Shown here: positions 16,482 to 24,598 of the stretch, in pieces
Position numbering within the stretch: the first letter of the stretch is position 1
Layout: the number at the start of each line of letters is the position of its first letter
Virus record (IMG/VR): IMGVR_UViG_3300031521_000029
Coordinates: 38,171-102,170 of that record
Length of the DNA stretch: 64,000 nucleotides
Source: a virus
Strand: one strand, 5' to 3'
Translations under genes and position numbers: made by a program
The notes under the pieces: model-generated
The model's input: the letters and a program-made list of their open reading frames with translations, nothing else
Told to the model about the DNA's origin: nothing
Databases searched by the model: none

Positions 16482-17023
16482 AGAAAATTTTCAAGAGTGA
16501 ATTGTGGCTTTTTAGGAGCTTCGTCAGGAAGACAAAGGGTGATATCAACACCAAATTTATCAGCAAAAGGAAGAAGTTCTTTTGTAAGAATTAGTTTAAT
16601 TTCATCTCGTTCTGGTACAGGTGTAAATCCTGTAACTTTTCCAAACGGCCCCCGACGTCCATTTTTTCCGCCAGGCAAAGGTAAATTAACCGATGTGATA
16701 TCATTCTCAAGAATGACTAACTTTAAAGACTTGATTGAAGATTCCAACCATTCGAGGGTACTCCAATGTCGCCAGTCGTCTTTTACTGCAAGTCCTAAAA
16801 CATAATGATAGTCGGTTGTATCATCAGTATGCCAAACATAACAATCGCCAGGACGAATTAAATGTTTTTCACATTTATCCTTGTAATCATTAAACATCTT
16901 TGGATATCTATTTTTAAATTCCAAAGCTATACCAGCCCCCATGACGCCAACACAATTAATTGTATTTACATACGCATCGGCAGTCAAATCAAACACTGAT
17001 TTATAAACAACTTTAAAACTCAT
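16478..17023 (-). CDS. macro-domain protein (possible ADP-ribosyl hydrolase)
   Basis: A 181-residue single macro domain. The ADP-ribose-binding pattern is AYVNTINCVGVMGAGIALEFKNRYP (residues 18-41, written as AYVNTINC then GVMGAGIALEF) and the second loop is LPLPGGKNGRRGPFG. It resembles the DarG/TARG1 group that removes ADP-ribose from DNA or proteins. The DarG catalytic Lys in GVMGKG is Ala30 here (GVMGAG), whereas TARG1 also has MGAG, so the active site needs structural comparison. It is coupled to a zinc-ribbon gene. It might reverse DarT-type host defence or process ADP-ribose metabolites. Confidence 0.82.
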   Translation of the reverse strand: MSFKVVYKSVFDLTADAYVNTINCVGVMGAGIALEFKNRYPKMFNDYKDKCEKHLIRPGDCYVWHTDDTTDYHYVLGLAVKDDWRHWSTLEWLESSIKSLKLVILENDITSVNLPLPGGKNGRRGPFGKVTGFTPVPERDEIKLILTKELLPFADKFGVDITLCLPDEAPKKPQFTLENFL

Positions 17024-17060
17024 AACAGATTAAAACATTATCTCTCCATTATAACAAATG

Positions 17061-17585
17061 TCAAGCATCTTTGATTTTATAATCAACATCGACCTTATGT
17101 TCCTTTAACAGAACTGATATAATGTCTATTCTCGGAATTTTATATCCGTAAGAACGAAAAGTTTTTCCATCGCTACTTCGATTTGGAATAGCGATGGGTT
17201 TTACTTTATTTTCTTTAATATATTTATCAAGAAATTTACAAAGGGATTTTGGTTCAAACCAAAAAAATACTTTATCATTCATGTAATAATACACAAAATA
17301 ATCTATTTTATGTTCTTTTGAACGCCACGGGCCGCCGAGAAGTTCTTTTTCGTCCGGTAATATGGTGTTCTTTTCCATGAAAAAATTTACAGTCTTTTCC
17401 ATAGAATAACTGTCAGTCTTCAATTCAACGGTTTTTCCGTTATTCAATGTAAAATCAATTTTTCGATTCTTTACACTCTTGACAGGTTCCAACGATTCAT
17501 ATATCTTGATGAAATCAGATTCTCCGATGTCACCAATACGCAGTTGGTCTTTAAAGTTAAAGACCTTCCCTTTTTTTTGTGTCAT
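17061..17585 (-). CDS. PD-(D/E)XK-type nuclease-like protein
   Basis: A 174-residue protein from ATG 17585. The restriction-nuclease core is suggested by GDIGESDFIKIYE, then KIDFTLNNGKTVELKTDSYS, where Asp and the ELK triplet match the PD-(D/E)XK catalytic pattern. The rest is beta-rich with many aromatic residues. Phage proteins of this type act in DNA repair, junction resolution or degradation of host DNA. It lies between the histone-like small gene and the macro-domain gene. An upstream start at 17600 is possible. Confidence 0.7.
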   Translation of the reverse strand: MTQKKGKVFNFKDQLRIGDIGESDFIKIYESLEPVKSVKNRKIDFTLNNGKTVELKTDSYSMEKTVNFFMEKNTILPDEKELLGGPWRSKEHKIDYFVYYYMNDKVFFWFEPKSLCKFLDKYIKENKVKPIAIPNRSSDGKTFRSYGYKIPRIDIISVLLKEHKVDVDYKIKDA

Positions 17586-17609
17586 AATGTTTTTGACCAA
17601 CCTACTAAA

Positions 17610-17795
17610 TTATTTCAAAGTCTTTCCAATGCTAGGATGTCTTTGAACTTCTTCTTGAACGAAAGCATCCAAACGTGAATTCATACGTGTTAAAAATTCA
17701 CCACTTACTCTGGTAAATTTTCCAGCCCGATTGGACTTACTAAGTTCAAGGGCCATCCGTTTAACTGCTTGTCTATTAATTAAAGGTGTATTCAT
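17610..17795 (-). CDS. small basic helical protein (histone-fold-like pattern)
   Basis: A 61-residue protein with INRQAVKRMALELSKSNRAGKFTRVSGEFLTRM written in pieces: a short helix, a basic loop ending TRVS, a long helix and then PSIGKTLK. The RVS start of the long helix and the GKTLK loop resemble archaeal histone loop residues (RVS and GRKTIK). However, the long helix is about five residues short and no third helix follows. It sits in the replication operon. It may be a DNA-binding architectural protein; the histone comparison is tentative. Confidence 0.6.
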   Translation of the reverse strand: MNTPLINRQAVKRMALELSKSNRAGKFTRVSGEFLTRMNSRLDAFVQEEVQRHPSIGKTLK

Positions 17796-17826
17796 ATTTT
17801 AATGTAAATATATCAGAGTATTTTTG

Positions 17827-18249
17827 TTAGTCAACTTTATACATTTCTTTAACATAAAATCTATCGGCGTGTTCGCCTCGTTTAAAAGATAACGCCATTG
17901 CAATCAACCAACTAACATTTGGAATAATATCCAATGGTAAAGAACAAATATAGCAAAGTGTAACTTTTTCATCAGTCATACTAATTGGCGTTTCATCACA
18001 ATAACTATAGTAACAATATACTTCGTAATTTTTATCATCTGTAATTGTTGCGTACCAAGTCCAATCGGTTATGGTTAGTCCCGCCTCTTCTCTAAATTCA
18101 CGTTCCATGGCATCTTTAGCAGATTCATTTAACTCAATCTTACCACCAATACCATTTAACTTGCCATTTTGCCAAGCAGGTTTTGTCTTACGAATTAACC
18201 ATACACTACCATTAGTGGAAAACAAAAATCCTAATACATAACTATTCAT
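17827..18249 (-). CDS. Nudix hydrolase
   Basis: A 140-residue protein with a complete Nudix box from Gly36 to Gly57: G, five residues, Glu42, seven residues, then REFREEAGL. It hydrolyses a nucleoside diphosphate linked to another group (dNTPs, oxidised nucleotides, NDP-sugars or capped RNA are typical). It is directly downstream of the DNA polymerase gene (gap 4 bases), which favours nucleotide-pool cleaning. An NDP-sugar role is possible given the glycan island. Confidence 0.92.
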   Translation of the reverse strand: MNSYVLGFLFSTNGSVWLIRKTKPAWQNGKLNGIGGKIELNESAKDAMEREFREEAGLTITDWTWYATITDDKNYEVYCYYSYCDETPISMTDEKVTLCYICSLPLDIIPNVSWLIAMALSFKRGEHADRFYVKEMYKVD

Positions 18250-18253
18250 ATTT

Positions 18254-20989
18254 TTAAAAATTAAAAAAGTTCGTGGCAGTAGCTACGGATGGATTTGGAA
18301 ATGACCAATGTAACACGTTATAAAAATCCTCCAATTTACTTTTCAATTCATTTTCAAACATTTGTTTTCTATCAACATATGTGTTAATAAATTCCAAAAG
18401 TTCATCTGCGTCGTTACCATCTCCCTTAAACGCTATAGCATCAAGACCATATCCATTTTTTTGTAAATATACCCATTTGATTTTACTACCATGATGAATA
18501 GGTTCACATGTCTTTTCAAGACCCAGATTTAAAATCAAATCGTTATAAGCTAAGGCAGCTTTTGCTTGCGCCGGACTCTTATGTTCAAAATGAAATGGCC
18601 GTCTATTTTCAGGATTGTAATTCTTACTTCCATCCTGACTTACAAATTTCACAGAAGTATTTTTAGCAATTTCAATTACTGGCAAAGTTTTTACTTCTTC
18701 TTGTTCTTTTAAAATCATTTCATCTATGATTGACTTTGGTGTATCAGTCAATAATTTTCTTAAAAATAAATCCATGAACTTACGAAAAGCGGCCGGGAAT
18801 GAAGTTCTAACAACGTCAATACCCTTTACTTCCAATTCAGGCTTGGCAAGCAACGCACCTTCCTTATGAATAACCCATTGAGCATATCTCTTCTTTGCCA
18901 ACCAAAAAGACGTTTTACTAATAACTTCCTGTTTAGCATCAAACGTATGTTTGCATATATTAAAGAATCGACTAGCCATTATATCATAGAACTTGTTAAC
19001 GTAAGTCTGAACTTCCGTCGTTACACTCATAATGGCTTTAGTCATTTCATCATCATTATTAAAGTCAATATCCGGAAACCTTTTTTTGATAATAGGAACG
19101 GCATCAACAAAACAAGAATCAGTATCAATGTAAATTACCCAATCTCCTTCTTCGACTTCCAAAGCGTCCTTATAATAAATATTGATAGCCTTGGACGTAG
19201 TTTGAATGATATCTACACCCGACATGGTTACAGCTTCTGCGTTATCAACATCATAGAAACGAAATATTGGAAGACCCAATACACCGTAAAACGAGTTAAG
19301 CAAAATCTTTTGAACTTGTTGTCTTTGATTGTAGAAATTATACTTTTCAACGTTGCCCTCCTTTTTGAAGGCAGCCGCCTTCTTTCTCATATCTTTACGT
19401 TGTTGAAACCACAATTGAAGCAATGTAGGTACAACTCCTGGCTTATCCGTGCGATATAAAACCCCGTTGGAACTTAAACTATAATTAGCCTCAGTTATCA
19501 GGGATTTAAACTCGTCTTTTTTGTATTGTACGGTTCCTAGATGATAGTTTTCCAATTTTTCACGAACATGATACTCCATGTCAAATTCACGACATCGTCT
19601 TTGTATGTATTCCTCTTTACCTTCATCATTTGACCAAAGACGTTGTTTCATTTCCGTTTCCATTTCATCTATTTCTTTCAGAATCTCACGACGTTTTTCT
19701 ACTTTACAATCATCGTTATATTCTGCCTTTATGACCTTACCAACCTTTGTTTCAGGAGAAATATTTAAAGAAATTATAATATTTGGATACATGGAGGTCA
19801 AATCCAAATCGAAAACCCAATTGTATTTGCCTGGAACAGGCTGTTTAACAAAAGCTCCTGAAAATCCTTCCTCTCCGTCTTCCATGCTTTCTTCGTATTC
19901 TTCACGGCCGCCAGCAGGTTTGTTTGGTGCGATAACGTTATTCCTATGAAGATACATCAATGATGCGCCATCAAGATACCTTGCAGGCATATGAAAACTC
20001 TCATACGGAACGTGGCCAACATGACAAATGGTTCTATAAAGGTCAATCAACTTTAACTTAACGTCAATCGCAACAACAATCTTTACGTCAGTAATGTTAT
20101 ACTCCAAGAACTTTTTAATATCTGATTTATACAAATCATTCAAGTTTCCATGATATTGAACCTTACCAAATCCAACAACCTTCTTTCCGATTGGCCCCAA
20201 AGCCCATGTAGGTTCCATTTTGCCGGCCAAGAATTTCTTGTACAAAAGAATATAATCCATTACCGAAATACCGGCTATGGTTAATTTTTTATTGAAGGCG
20301 TTAATATAACAGTAACCTATCGGAGAAAGACATTTAGCCGCCTTTGCGGTCAAACAATGTTTTATACGATTGTAGAGATATGGCATATCGAAGAAATCCA
20401 CATTCCAACCGGTAACAATTGTAAATGCACATTCTTGCCATTTGTCCATGAAACTCATCAACATATCGTCTTCATTGTCATAAGGCAATGTTACTATTTT
20501 AATTGGCTTCGTCTCTTCTTCCGTTTGTGTTTTCCAATCCAAGGGTAGCCAAGGAGCGACTTCTGTTTCATTCTTTTCAACCTTACCATCCTTATCAAGA
20601 ACAAAAACAAAACAAGTTCTCGTTACACAATCATAAAGAGATATACTTGTGATTGGTTGTTCTGCCAATTCTGGCGTTGAGAACCCACCTTCGGTTGAAA
20701 TTTCTATATCAATGACTCCGACCTTATTACCTTTTGAAGGTTCATCCGAATCAGGATAATAATCCAATAACACACGCATTTCTGGTGAAACGTCAGATTC
20801 AAATAAGTCCGGGTCTTTATCGTTATAATTCGTAACTCTAACTAATTCGTCACCATAAAGCGATTTAAAATTTCCACCCACATGACGTTTGTAAGCATAT
20901 TTTTCATATGGAAATGTTCTAAGACCTTTTTCGTCATCCCACAAATGAACGGTGTTATCCTTTCGACTGATGTAAATATTTTGATACAT
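18254..20989 (-). CDS. family B DNA polymerase (T4 gp43-like)
   Basis: A 911-residue replicative polymerase with proofreading exonuclease. Exonuclease motifs are DIEIS (Asp94, Glu96), TGWNVDFFDMPYL and YNITDVKIV. Polymerase motifs are A, DLTSMYPN (about 398), B, NSFYGVLG (about 566), and C, YIDTDSCFV (about 622). T4 gp43 is 898 residues. The C-terminus (WSFPNPSVATATNFFNF) ends in an aromatic tail that could be the clamp-binding peptide. The gene is intact, with no intron or intein. It is followed by the Nudix gene and preceded by a YopX-type gene. Confidence 0.97.
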   Translation of the reverse strand: MYQNIYISRKDNTVHLWDDEKGLRTFPYEKYAYKRHVGGNFKSLYGDELVRVTNYNDKDPDLFESDVSPEMRVLLDYYPDSDEPSKGNKVGVIDIEISTEGGFSTPELAEQPITSISLYDCVTRTCFVFVLDKDGKVEKNETEVAPWLPLDWKTQTEEETKPIKIVTLPYDNEDDMLMSFMDKWQECAFTIVTGWNVDFFDMPYLYNRIKHCLTAKAAKCLSPIGYCYINAFNKKLTIAGISVMDYILLYKKFLAGKMEPTWALGPIGKKVVGFGKVQYHGNLNDLYKSDIKKFLEYNITDVKIVVAIDVKLKLIDLYRTICHVGHVPYESFHMPARYLDGASLMYLHRNNVIAPNKPAGGREEYEESMEDGEEGFSGAFVKQPVPGKYNWVFDLDLTSMYPNIIISLNISPETKVGKVIKAEYNDDCKVEKRREILKEIDEMETEMKQRLWSNDEGKEEYIQRRCREFDMEYHVREKLENYHLGTVQYKKDEFKSLITEANYSLSSNGVLYRTDKPGVVPTLLQLWFQQRKDMRKKAAAFKKEGNVEKYNFYNQRQQVQKILLNSFYGVLGLPIFRFYDVDNAEAVTMSGVDIIQTTSKAINIYYKDALEVEEGDWVIYIDTDSCFVDAVPIIKKRFPDIDFNNDDEMTKAIMSVTTEVQTYVNKFYDIMASRFFNICKHTFDAKQEVISKTSFWLAKKRYAQWVIHKEGALLAKPELEVKGIDVVRTSFPAAFRKFMDLFLRKLLTDTPKSIIDEMILKEQEEVKTLPVIEIAKNTSVKFVSQDGSKNYNPENRRPFHFEHKSPAQAKAALAYNDLILNLGLEKTCEPIHHGSKIKWVYLQKNGYGLDAIAFKGDGNDADELLEFINTYVDRKQMFENELKSKLEDFYNVLHWSFPNPSVATATNFFNF

Positions 20990-20995
20990 TTTTTA

Positions 20996-21337
20996 TTATT
21001 CCACGTTTATAATTTCCAATTCCTCATAATCAAACAAAGGAAAATCGACACACCAAAAGCATCCTTTATGTGAAATTACACGACCTTCAGCAACCATTTC
21101 CTCTTTTGTAATGTTAGCATATTTCAATTTTAATTTACCCCCAGAACATCTTAACATATCACCTTCATAAATTTCATGTCCATTCTTATCCTCAAGACCT
21201 GTATATTGTTCAATGACCTTTCCTAAGCCTGCGATATAGCATTCATTTGGAGAACAATTCAATAACATCATATCTAATCGTGGTTCGACGGAATATTTTG
21301 TTCCATTCCAAACTCTAAACTTTAATTTTTGTCCCAT
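20996..21337 (-). CDS. YopX-family protein (paralogue 1)
   Basis: A 113-residue protein with the YopX signature: LKFRVWNGTKY at the start and EQYTGLEDKNGHEIYEGDML in the middle. YopX proteins are widespread in phages and of unknown function. A second copy lies at 60974-61375. It is seven bases upstream of the polymerase gene. Confidence 0.85.
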   Translation of the reverse strand: MGQKLKFRVWNGTKYSVEPRLDMMLLNCSPNECYIAGLGKVIEQYTGLEDKNGHEIYEGDMLRCSGGKLKLKYANITKEEMVAEGRVISHKGCFWCVDFPLFDYEELEIINVE

Positions 21338-21338
21338 A

Positions 21339-21671
21339 TTATTTTAAATATTCTATAATTTCTTTTTGTAAAGATACTAAATCTTCTCCATTATTAAAAA
21401 AAATATCTACCGTATGACTTAAATTCTGACATGTTAATTCATCAATATCATTTATACTATAAGAAAATTTCTTGGAACCATCCGTATTATGATATTCCCC
21501 ATTAACATCTATCATACCGCCCTCAATAAAAATACTTCCGTCTTTATTGAATTTACAAATAAGTTGATGATTTATATGTTTAAATGATTCATATGAAAAT
21601 CTCCAAACGAATTCAATAAATTCAGAATTGAAACTCTGACTGTGTAAGTTTTGTATTTGTGGAATGTTCAT
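21339..21671 (-). CDS. protein of unknown function
   Basis: A 110-residue acidic, beta-rich protein (DGSIFIEGGMIDVNGEYHN), preceded by an AGAGAAG ribosome site and overlapping the upstream gene by 50 bases. No family was recognised. Confidence 0.65.
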   Translation of the reverse strand: MNIPQIQNLHSQSFNSEFIEFVWRFSYESFKHINHQLICKFNKDGSIFIEGGMIDVNGEYHNTDGSKKFSYSINDIDELTCQNLSHTVDIFFNNGEDLVSLQKEIIEYLK

Positions 21672-21921
21672 AATCTTCTCTTTCCTGTGTTGGCGATTTA
21701 TTTAACTTCGTCATCAGACTTTTGAAAACTTCTTGTCCTTCATCTGTAAGATTTGGTTGGTGTTGTTCTAATTTCCAAATTATTGCTTCATGTTTTAACC
21801 AAGGAAGTTCTTTCAATCCTATCTCAATCTTTGGAGATTGAACCGGTTCTAATATGTTAGTTACATAAAGAAGAAGAGACAGTTCTTGTTCCGTTAATAA
21901 TTCAGTTTGACCAATTCTCAT
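21622..21921 (-). CDS. protein of unknown function, first gene of the polymerase operon
   Basis: A 99-residue acidic helical protein (LTEQELSLLLYVTNIL; ELPWLKHEAIIWKLE). A near-consensus promoter lies six bases before its ATG, so this gene should head the transcript that continues through YopX, DNA polymerase and beyond. The leaderless geometry fixes the start codon. No family was recognised. Confidence 0.7.
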   Translation of the reverse strand: MRIGQTELLTEQELSLLLYVTNILEPVQSPKIEIGLKELPWLKHEAIIWKLEQHQPNLTDEGQEVFKSLMTKLNKSPTQEREDYEHSTNTKLTQSEFQF

Positions 21922-21927
21922 CTACCG

Positions 21928-21955
21928 ATTATATCAATCAAGAAAGAGAAGTCAA
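21928..21955 (-). promoter_or_regulatory. sigma70-type promoter, leaderless geometry
   Basis: Minus-strand TTGACT (21950-21955), 16-base spacer and perfect TATAAT (21928-21933), then CGGTAG and the ATG at 21921. The same TATAATCGG run occurs at the 54.5 kb promoter. It should drive the DNA polymerase operon. Confidence 0.85.
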
Positions 21956-22656
21956 TTTATAACAACACCAACAGTTTTACCGTCAATTCTTATAAACATG
22001 ATAGAATTTTTTAAATTTGTAACTTCTTTAGATTCAACGGTTAAATTATTAATTACAGACTGTTTTACTTTATCTGTATAAAAGGATACCTTAGAATCTA
22101 AAATACCATTATTATCATTTTGAATCGCTATGACCGCATATCCTGTCGGCGTAGTTGATGTACTTCTACTATTGTTACTGGAAGATTTTAAAGACCCGTC
22201 AATAGTAAACACAATTACTTTATTATCTATAACCTGAAAATAAAACGTACCTTTAGATAACTCGTGGTCAGTAAATGGCGTTGAAATAACACATGAAGAA
22301 TTTTCATCTCCGCCATTATAAGTTACAATGATTGTTCCTTTATTTAATGTTCCAACAAAATTATGAGTTGATGGTTTTAACTTTTCAGGTGTAGAATTCG
22401 TATTTAATATATTTTGAAAAAAGGTGTTAACAGTAAAATCTGTATTTGTATTTACTTTGACAATTAACTCGTTCGAAAAATACAGAACACTGGACGCATT
22501 TGTCGGAGTTATTTCATGAATAGATTTATCTATCTCCACGGTTTTTCCTTTTTCACAATATACTCCGTTTGTATATACTTCGGATGCAACTATTTCGCCA
22601 GGTTGAAATGATGCTATTAATATATTAATAACCAACAGTTTTAAAGTTCTAATCAT
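21952..22656 (-). CDS. exported FecR-like domain protein
   Basis: A 234-residue protein with an N-terminal signal peptide (RTLKLLVINILIASF, then a polar cleavage region near VAS-EV). The mature part is beta-rich. Its central segment, FVGTLNKGTIIVTY then SSCVISTPF, looks like the FecR-type sandwich of bacterial envelope proteins. A Ser/Thr/Asn-rich linker (SSSNNSRSTSTTPTG) precedes the C-terminus. A cell-surface or periplasmic target is inferred. It is unusual in a phage and may have been taken from the host. Confidence 0.6.
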   Translation of the reverse strand: MIRTLKLLVINILIASFQPGEIVASEVYTNGVYCEKGKTVEIDKSIHEITPTNASSVLYFSNELIVKVNTNTDFTVNTFFQNILNTNSTPEKLKPSTHNFVGTLNKGTIIVTYNGGDENSSCVISTPFTDHELSKGTFYFQVIDNKVIVFTIDGSLKSSSNNSRSTSTTPTGYAVIAIQNDNNGILDSKVSFYTDKVKQSVINNLTVESKEVTNLKNSIMFIRIDGKTVGVVIN

Positions 22657-22719
22657 ATGACCATTCTATATTATTCTACGTGTTTAACAAGATATTATAT
22701 CCTTTGGGTATATAAATAT

Positions 22720-22748
22720 TTGACAATCGTGGTTAACACTGATAAAGT
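22720..22748 (+). promoter_or_regulatory. sigma70-type promoter, leaderless geometry
   Basis: TTGACA (22720-22725), a 17-base spacer and TAAAGT (22743-22748) lie seven bases before the ATG at 22756. It would drive the Cas4/RecB-like nuclease gene. Confidence 0.7.
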
Positions 22749-22755
22749 CATTCAC

Positions 22756-23679
22756 ATGGCAAAAAATTCTACACCGAAGGGCGATAAACGACGAGTTTCA
22801 TATTCACAATTCTCCAACTGGTTCAAATGCAGACATCGTTGGTATCTTGACCACGTCAAAGGTTTACGTGAATTTGAAGACAGTGTAAGTACGTGTTTTG
22901 GAACTGCAATGCATGAAGCCGTTCAACTTTATATTGAAACGTTATATAAGAAATCTGCGACAGAAGCAGATACTCACGATTTGAATGCCATTTTTCTGTC
23001 TGCGTTTGACCGAGAATTGGCAGGCAAAGAAAAAGGAAAGGGCGTAGAAATTACTCCGGAAGTTCATAAGGAGTATGTTGAAGATGCGGCAAACATAATT
23101 TCCACATTCACCAACATGAGCAATAGAATCAAACATTTCCCATCGGGAAAATATGAATTTATTGGTGTAGAAGATGAAATTATTATGCCCATCAAACAAA
23201 ACATAGAATTTGTTTGTTACATCGATTTGATTTTAAAAGAAAAAGCCACAGGCAGATATCGTATCATCGATATTAAGACCTCAACAAGCGGATGGAATCA
23301 TTATCAACGGGATGATGAATCCAAAGTAGCTCAAATTCTACTGTACAAAGCATTCTTTAGTAGGAAATACAACGTTGACATTGATATGATTGACGTGGAA
23401 TTTTTCATCTTGAGAAGAAAACTATGGGAGAACTATGCCTTTCCACAAAGTCGTATTCAGACGTTTATTCCTAAAAATAATCAACCACAAGTCGCAAGAG
23501 CATTAAACGTATTTGCCGACTTCGTTACCGAGTGTTTTACCTCAGAAGGTAAATTTGTTGAAGACACTACCGTATATCTAAAGAATCCAGGAAAAGCTAA
23601 GAAGAATTGTAAATATTGTCCACACAAGGGGAAAAATTGTGATGCTAAATCAGATATTCCAAAAGATGAAGAAGACTAA
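22756..23679 (+). CDS. Cas4/RecB-like PD-(D/E)XK nuclease with Fe-S cysteines
   Basis: A 307-residue protein from the ATG at 22756; the open frame reaches further up but the promoter fixes this start. Nuclease motifs are His53 in GTAMHEAV, Asp157 in CYIDLIL, and Asp172 with Lys174 in IIDIKTS. One cysteine at the N-terminus (Cys25 in WFKCRHRW) and three at the C-terminus (Cys285, Cys288, Cys295) match the four ligands of the 4Fe-4S cluster in Cas4 and AddB nucleases. It probably acts as a single-strand-type exonuclease in recombination or host DNA breakdown. It is followed by a strong terminator, so it is expressed on its own. Confidence 0.88.
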   Translation: MAKNSTPKGDKRRVSYSQFSNWFKCRHRWYLDHVKGLREFEDSVSTCFGTAMHEAVQLYIETLYKKSATEADTHDLNAIFLSAFDRELAGKEKGKGVEITPEVHKEYVEDAANIISTFTNMSNRIKHFPSGKYEFIGVEDEIIMPIKQNIEFVCYIDLILKEKATGRYRIIDIKTSTSGWNHYQRDDESKVAQILLYKAFFSRKYNVDIDMIDVEFFILRRKLWENYAFPQSRIQTFIPKNNQPQVARALNVFADFVTECFTSEGKFVEDTTVYLKNPGKAKKNCKYCPHKGKNCDAKSDIPKDEED

Positions 23680-23698
23680 ATTACGATAATTTACTATC

Positions 23699-23734
23699 AA
23701 AACCAATGTATAATAATACATTGGTTTTTTTATT
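23699..23734 (+). terminator. Rho-independent terminator
   Basis: A 13-base inverted repeat (AAAACCAATGTAT with ATACATTGGTTTT), four-base loop and T-run follow the nuclease stop codon. Confidence 0.9.
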
Positions 23735-23820
23735 TCAATAAATCATGGCGTTTGGAGTTCATGAAAATTATTTAATTAACGTTAACACATTTGTACATCT
23801 AAATGTAATAACGTCGATAT

Positions 23821-24024
23821 ATGAAAACAAAAATAGCAACTACTGTAAAGATTGAAAAAGAACTCTATGATTCTTTTAAGATTCTAGGTATTCAAAACAA
23901 TCTTACCCTCCAAACGTTCGTGGATAAATGTGTTCATCTTTATGTAGATGATACCTCATTTCGTTCATTGATAAACAACTTCGTCGTTCCTATTCTGAGT
24001 ACATCAGGTTCATTCAATTCTTAA
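23821..24024 (+). CDS. small ribbon-helix-helix-like protein
   Basis: A 67-residue protein beginning with a beta strand and two helices (TTVKIEKELYDSFKILGIQ, then TLQTFVDKCVHLYV), the pattern of ribbon-helix-helix DNA-binding repressors. It lies six bases upstream of the second ClpP-like gene, so it may regulate that operon. The ATG at 23821 starts a new transcript after a terminator. Confidence 0.65.
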   Translation: MKTKIATTVKIEKELYDSFKILGIQNNLTLQTFVDKCVHLYVDDTSFRSLINNFVVPILSTSGSFNS

Positions 24025-24029
24025 AAATT

Positions 24030-24593
24030 ATGGCAATCGTTCTACCAACACCAAAAGATAGAAACGTGTTATTCAATAAACAAGTAACACAGGAAAGTAT
24101 CGGCGAATTGTCAAAACAAATCATCGAAATTAATCATGACGATGAATATATTTCTGAATTGAATAAATTACACGGATACACGTATACACCAAAACCAATC
24201 AAACTATACATAGATTCTTATGGCGGAGCTGTTTATCAGTGTTTTGGTTTGCTTGGGTTAATTGAAAAGTCAAAAACACCGATTCATACTATTGTAACAG
24301 GATGCGCAATGAGTTGTGGATTTTTAATGTCAATTTCAGGCCATAAGAGATTTGCCTATAATAAATCAACTTTACTATATCATCAAATTAGTGGTGTGGA
24401 ATATGGTAAAATGAAAGATATCGAAGAAGGTATAATTGAAATGAGACATCTACAAAAACTCGTTGAGCAACATACCATAAACCACACAAAAATAAGTCGT
24501 GAAAAATTGAAACAAGTATACAAAGAAAAAATTGACTGGTTTATCACGGCTAAGGAAGCATTGAAACTAGGCGTAATTGATGAAATAATTTAA
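24030..24593 (+). CDS. ClpP-like serine protease (paralogue 2)
   Basis: A 187-residue ClpP-fold protein. The triad is visible as Ser95 in GCAMSCGFLMS, His118 in LLYHQISG and Asp169 in EKIDWFITA, and the C-terminus LGVIDEII is ClpP-like. It is clearly divergent from the first copy at 191-811 (for example SYGG versus SDGG in the oxyanion region). The two could form a mixed ring or act on different substrates. It precedes the glycan island by five bases and may be cotranscribed with it. Confidence 0.85.
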   Translation: MAIVLPTPKDRNVLFNKQVTQESIGELSKQIIEINHDDEYISELNKLHGYTYTPKPIKLYIDSYGGAVYQCFGLLGLIEKSKTPIHTIVTGCAMSCGFLMSISGHKRFAYNKSTLLYHQISGVEYGKMKDIEEGIIEMRHLQKLVEQHTINHTKISREKLKQVYKEKIDWFITAKEALKLGVIDEII

Positions 24594-24598
24594 AAACT

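Noticed and set aside
16434-16805. 123-residue plus-strand frame opposite the macro-domain gene
   Set aside because: Rich in Arg/Ser/Pro with no domain; the minus-strand macro domain and zinc ribbon explain the sequence.
17028-17060. TTGACA and TATAAT before the macro-domain gene
   Set aside because: The two boxes are only five bases apart on the minus strand, which cannot work as a sigma70 promoter pair.
18866-19459. 197-residue open frame antisense to the DNA polymerase gene
   Set aside because: It is a shadow of the well-supported polymerase gene; no start signal or recognisable domain, and its codon pattern mirrors the real frame.
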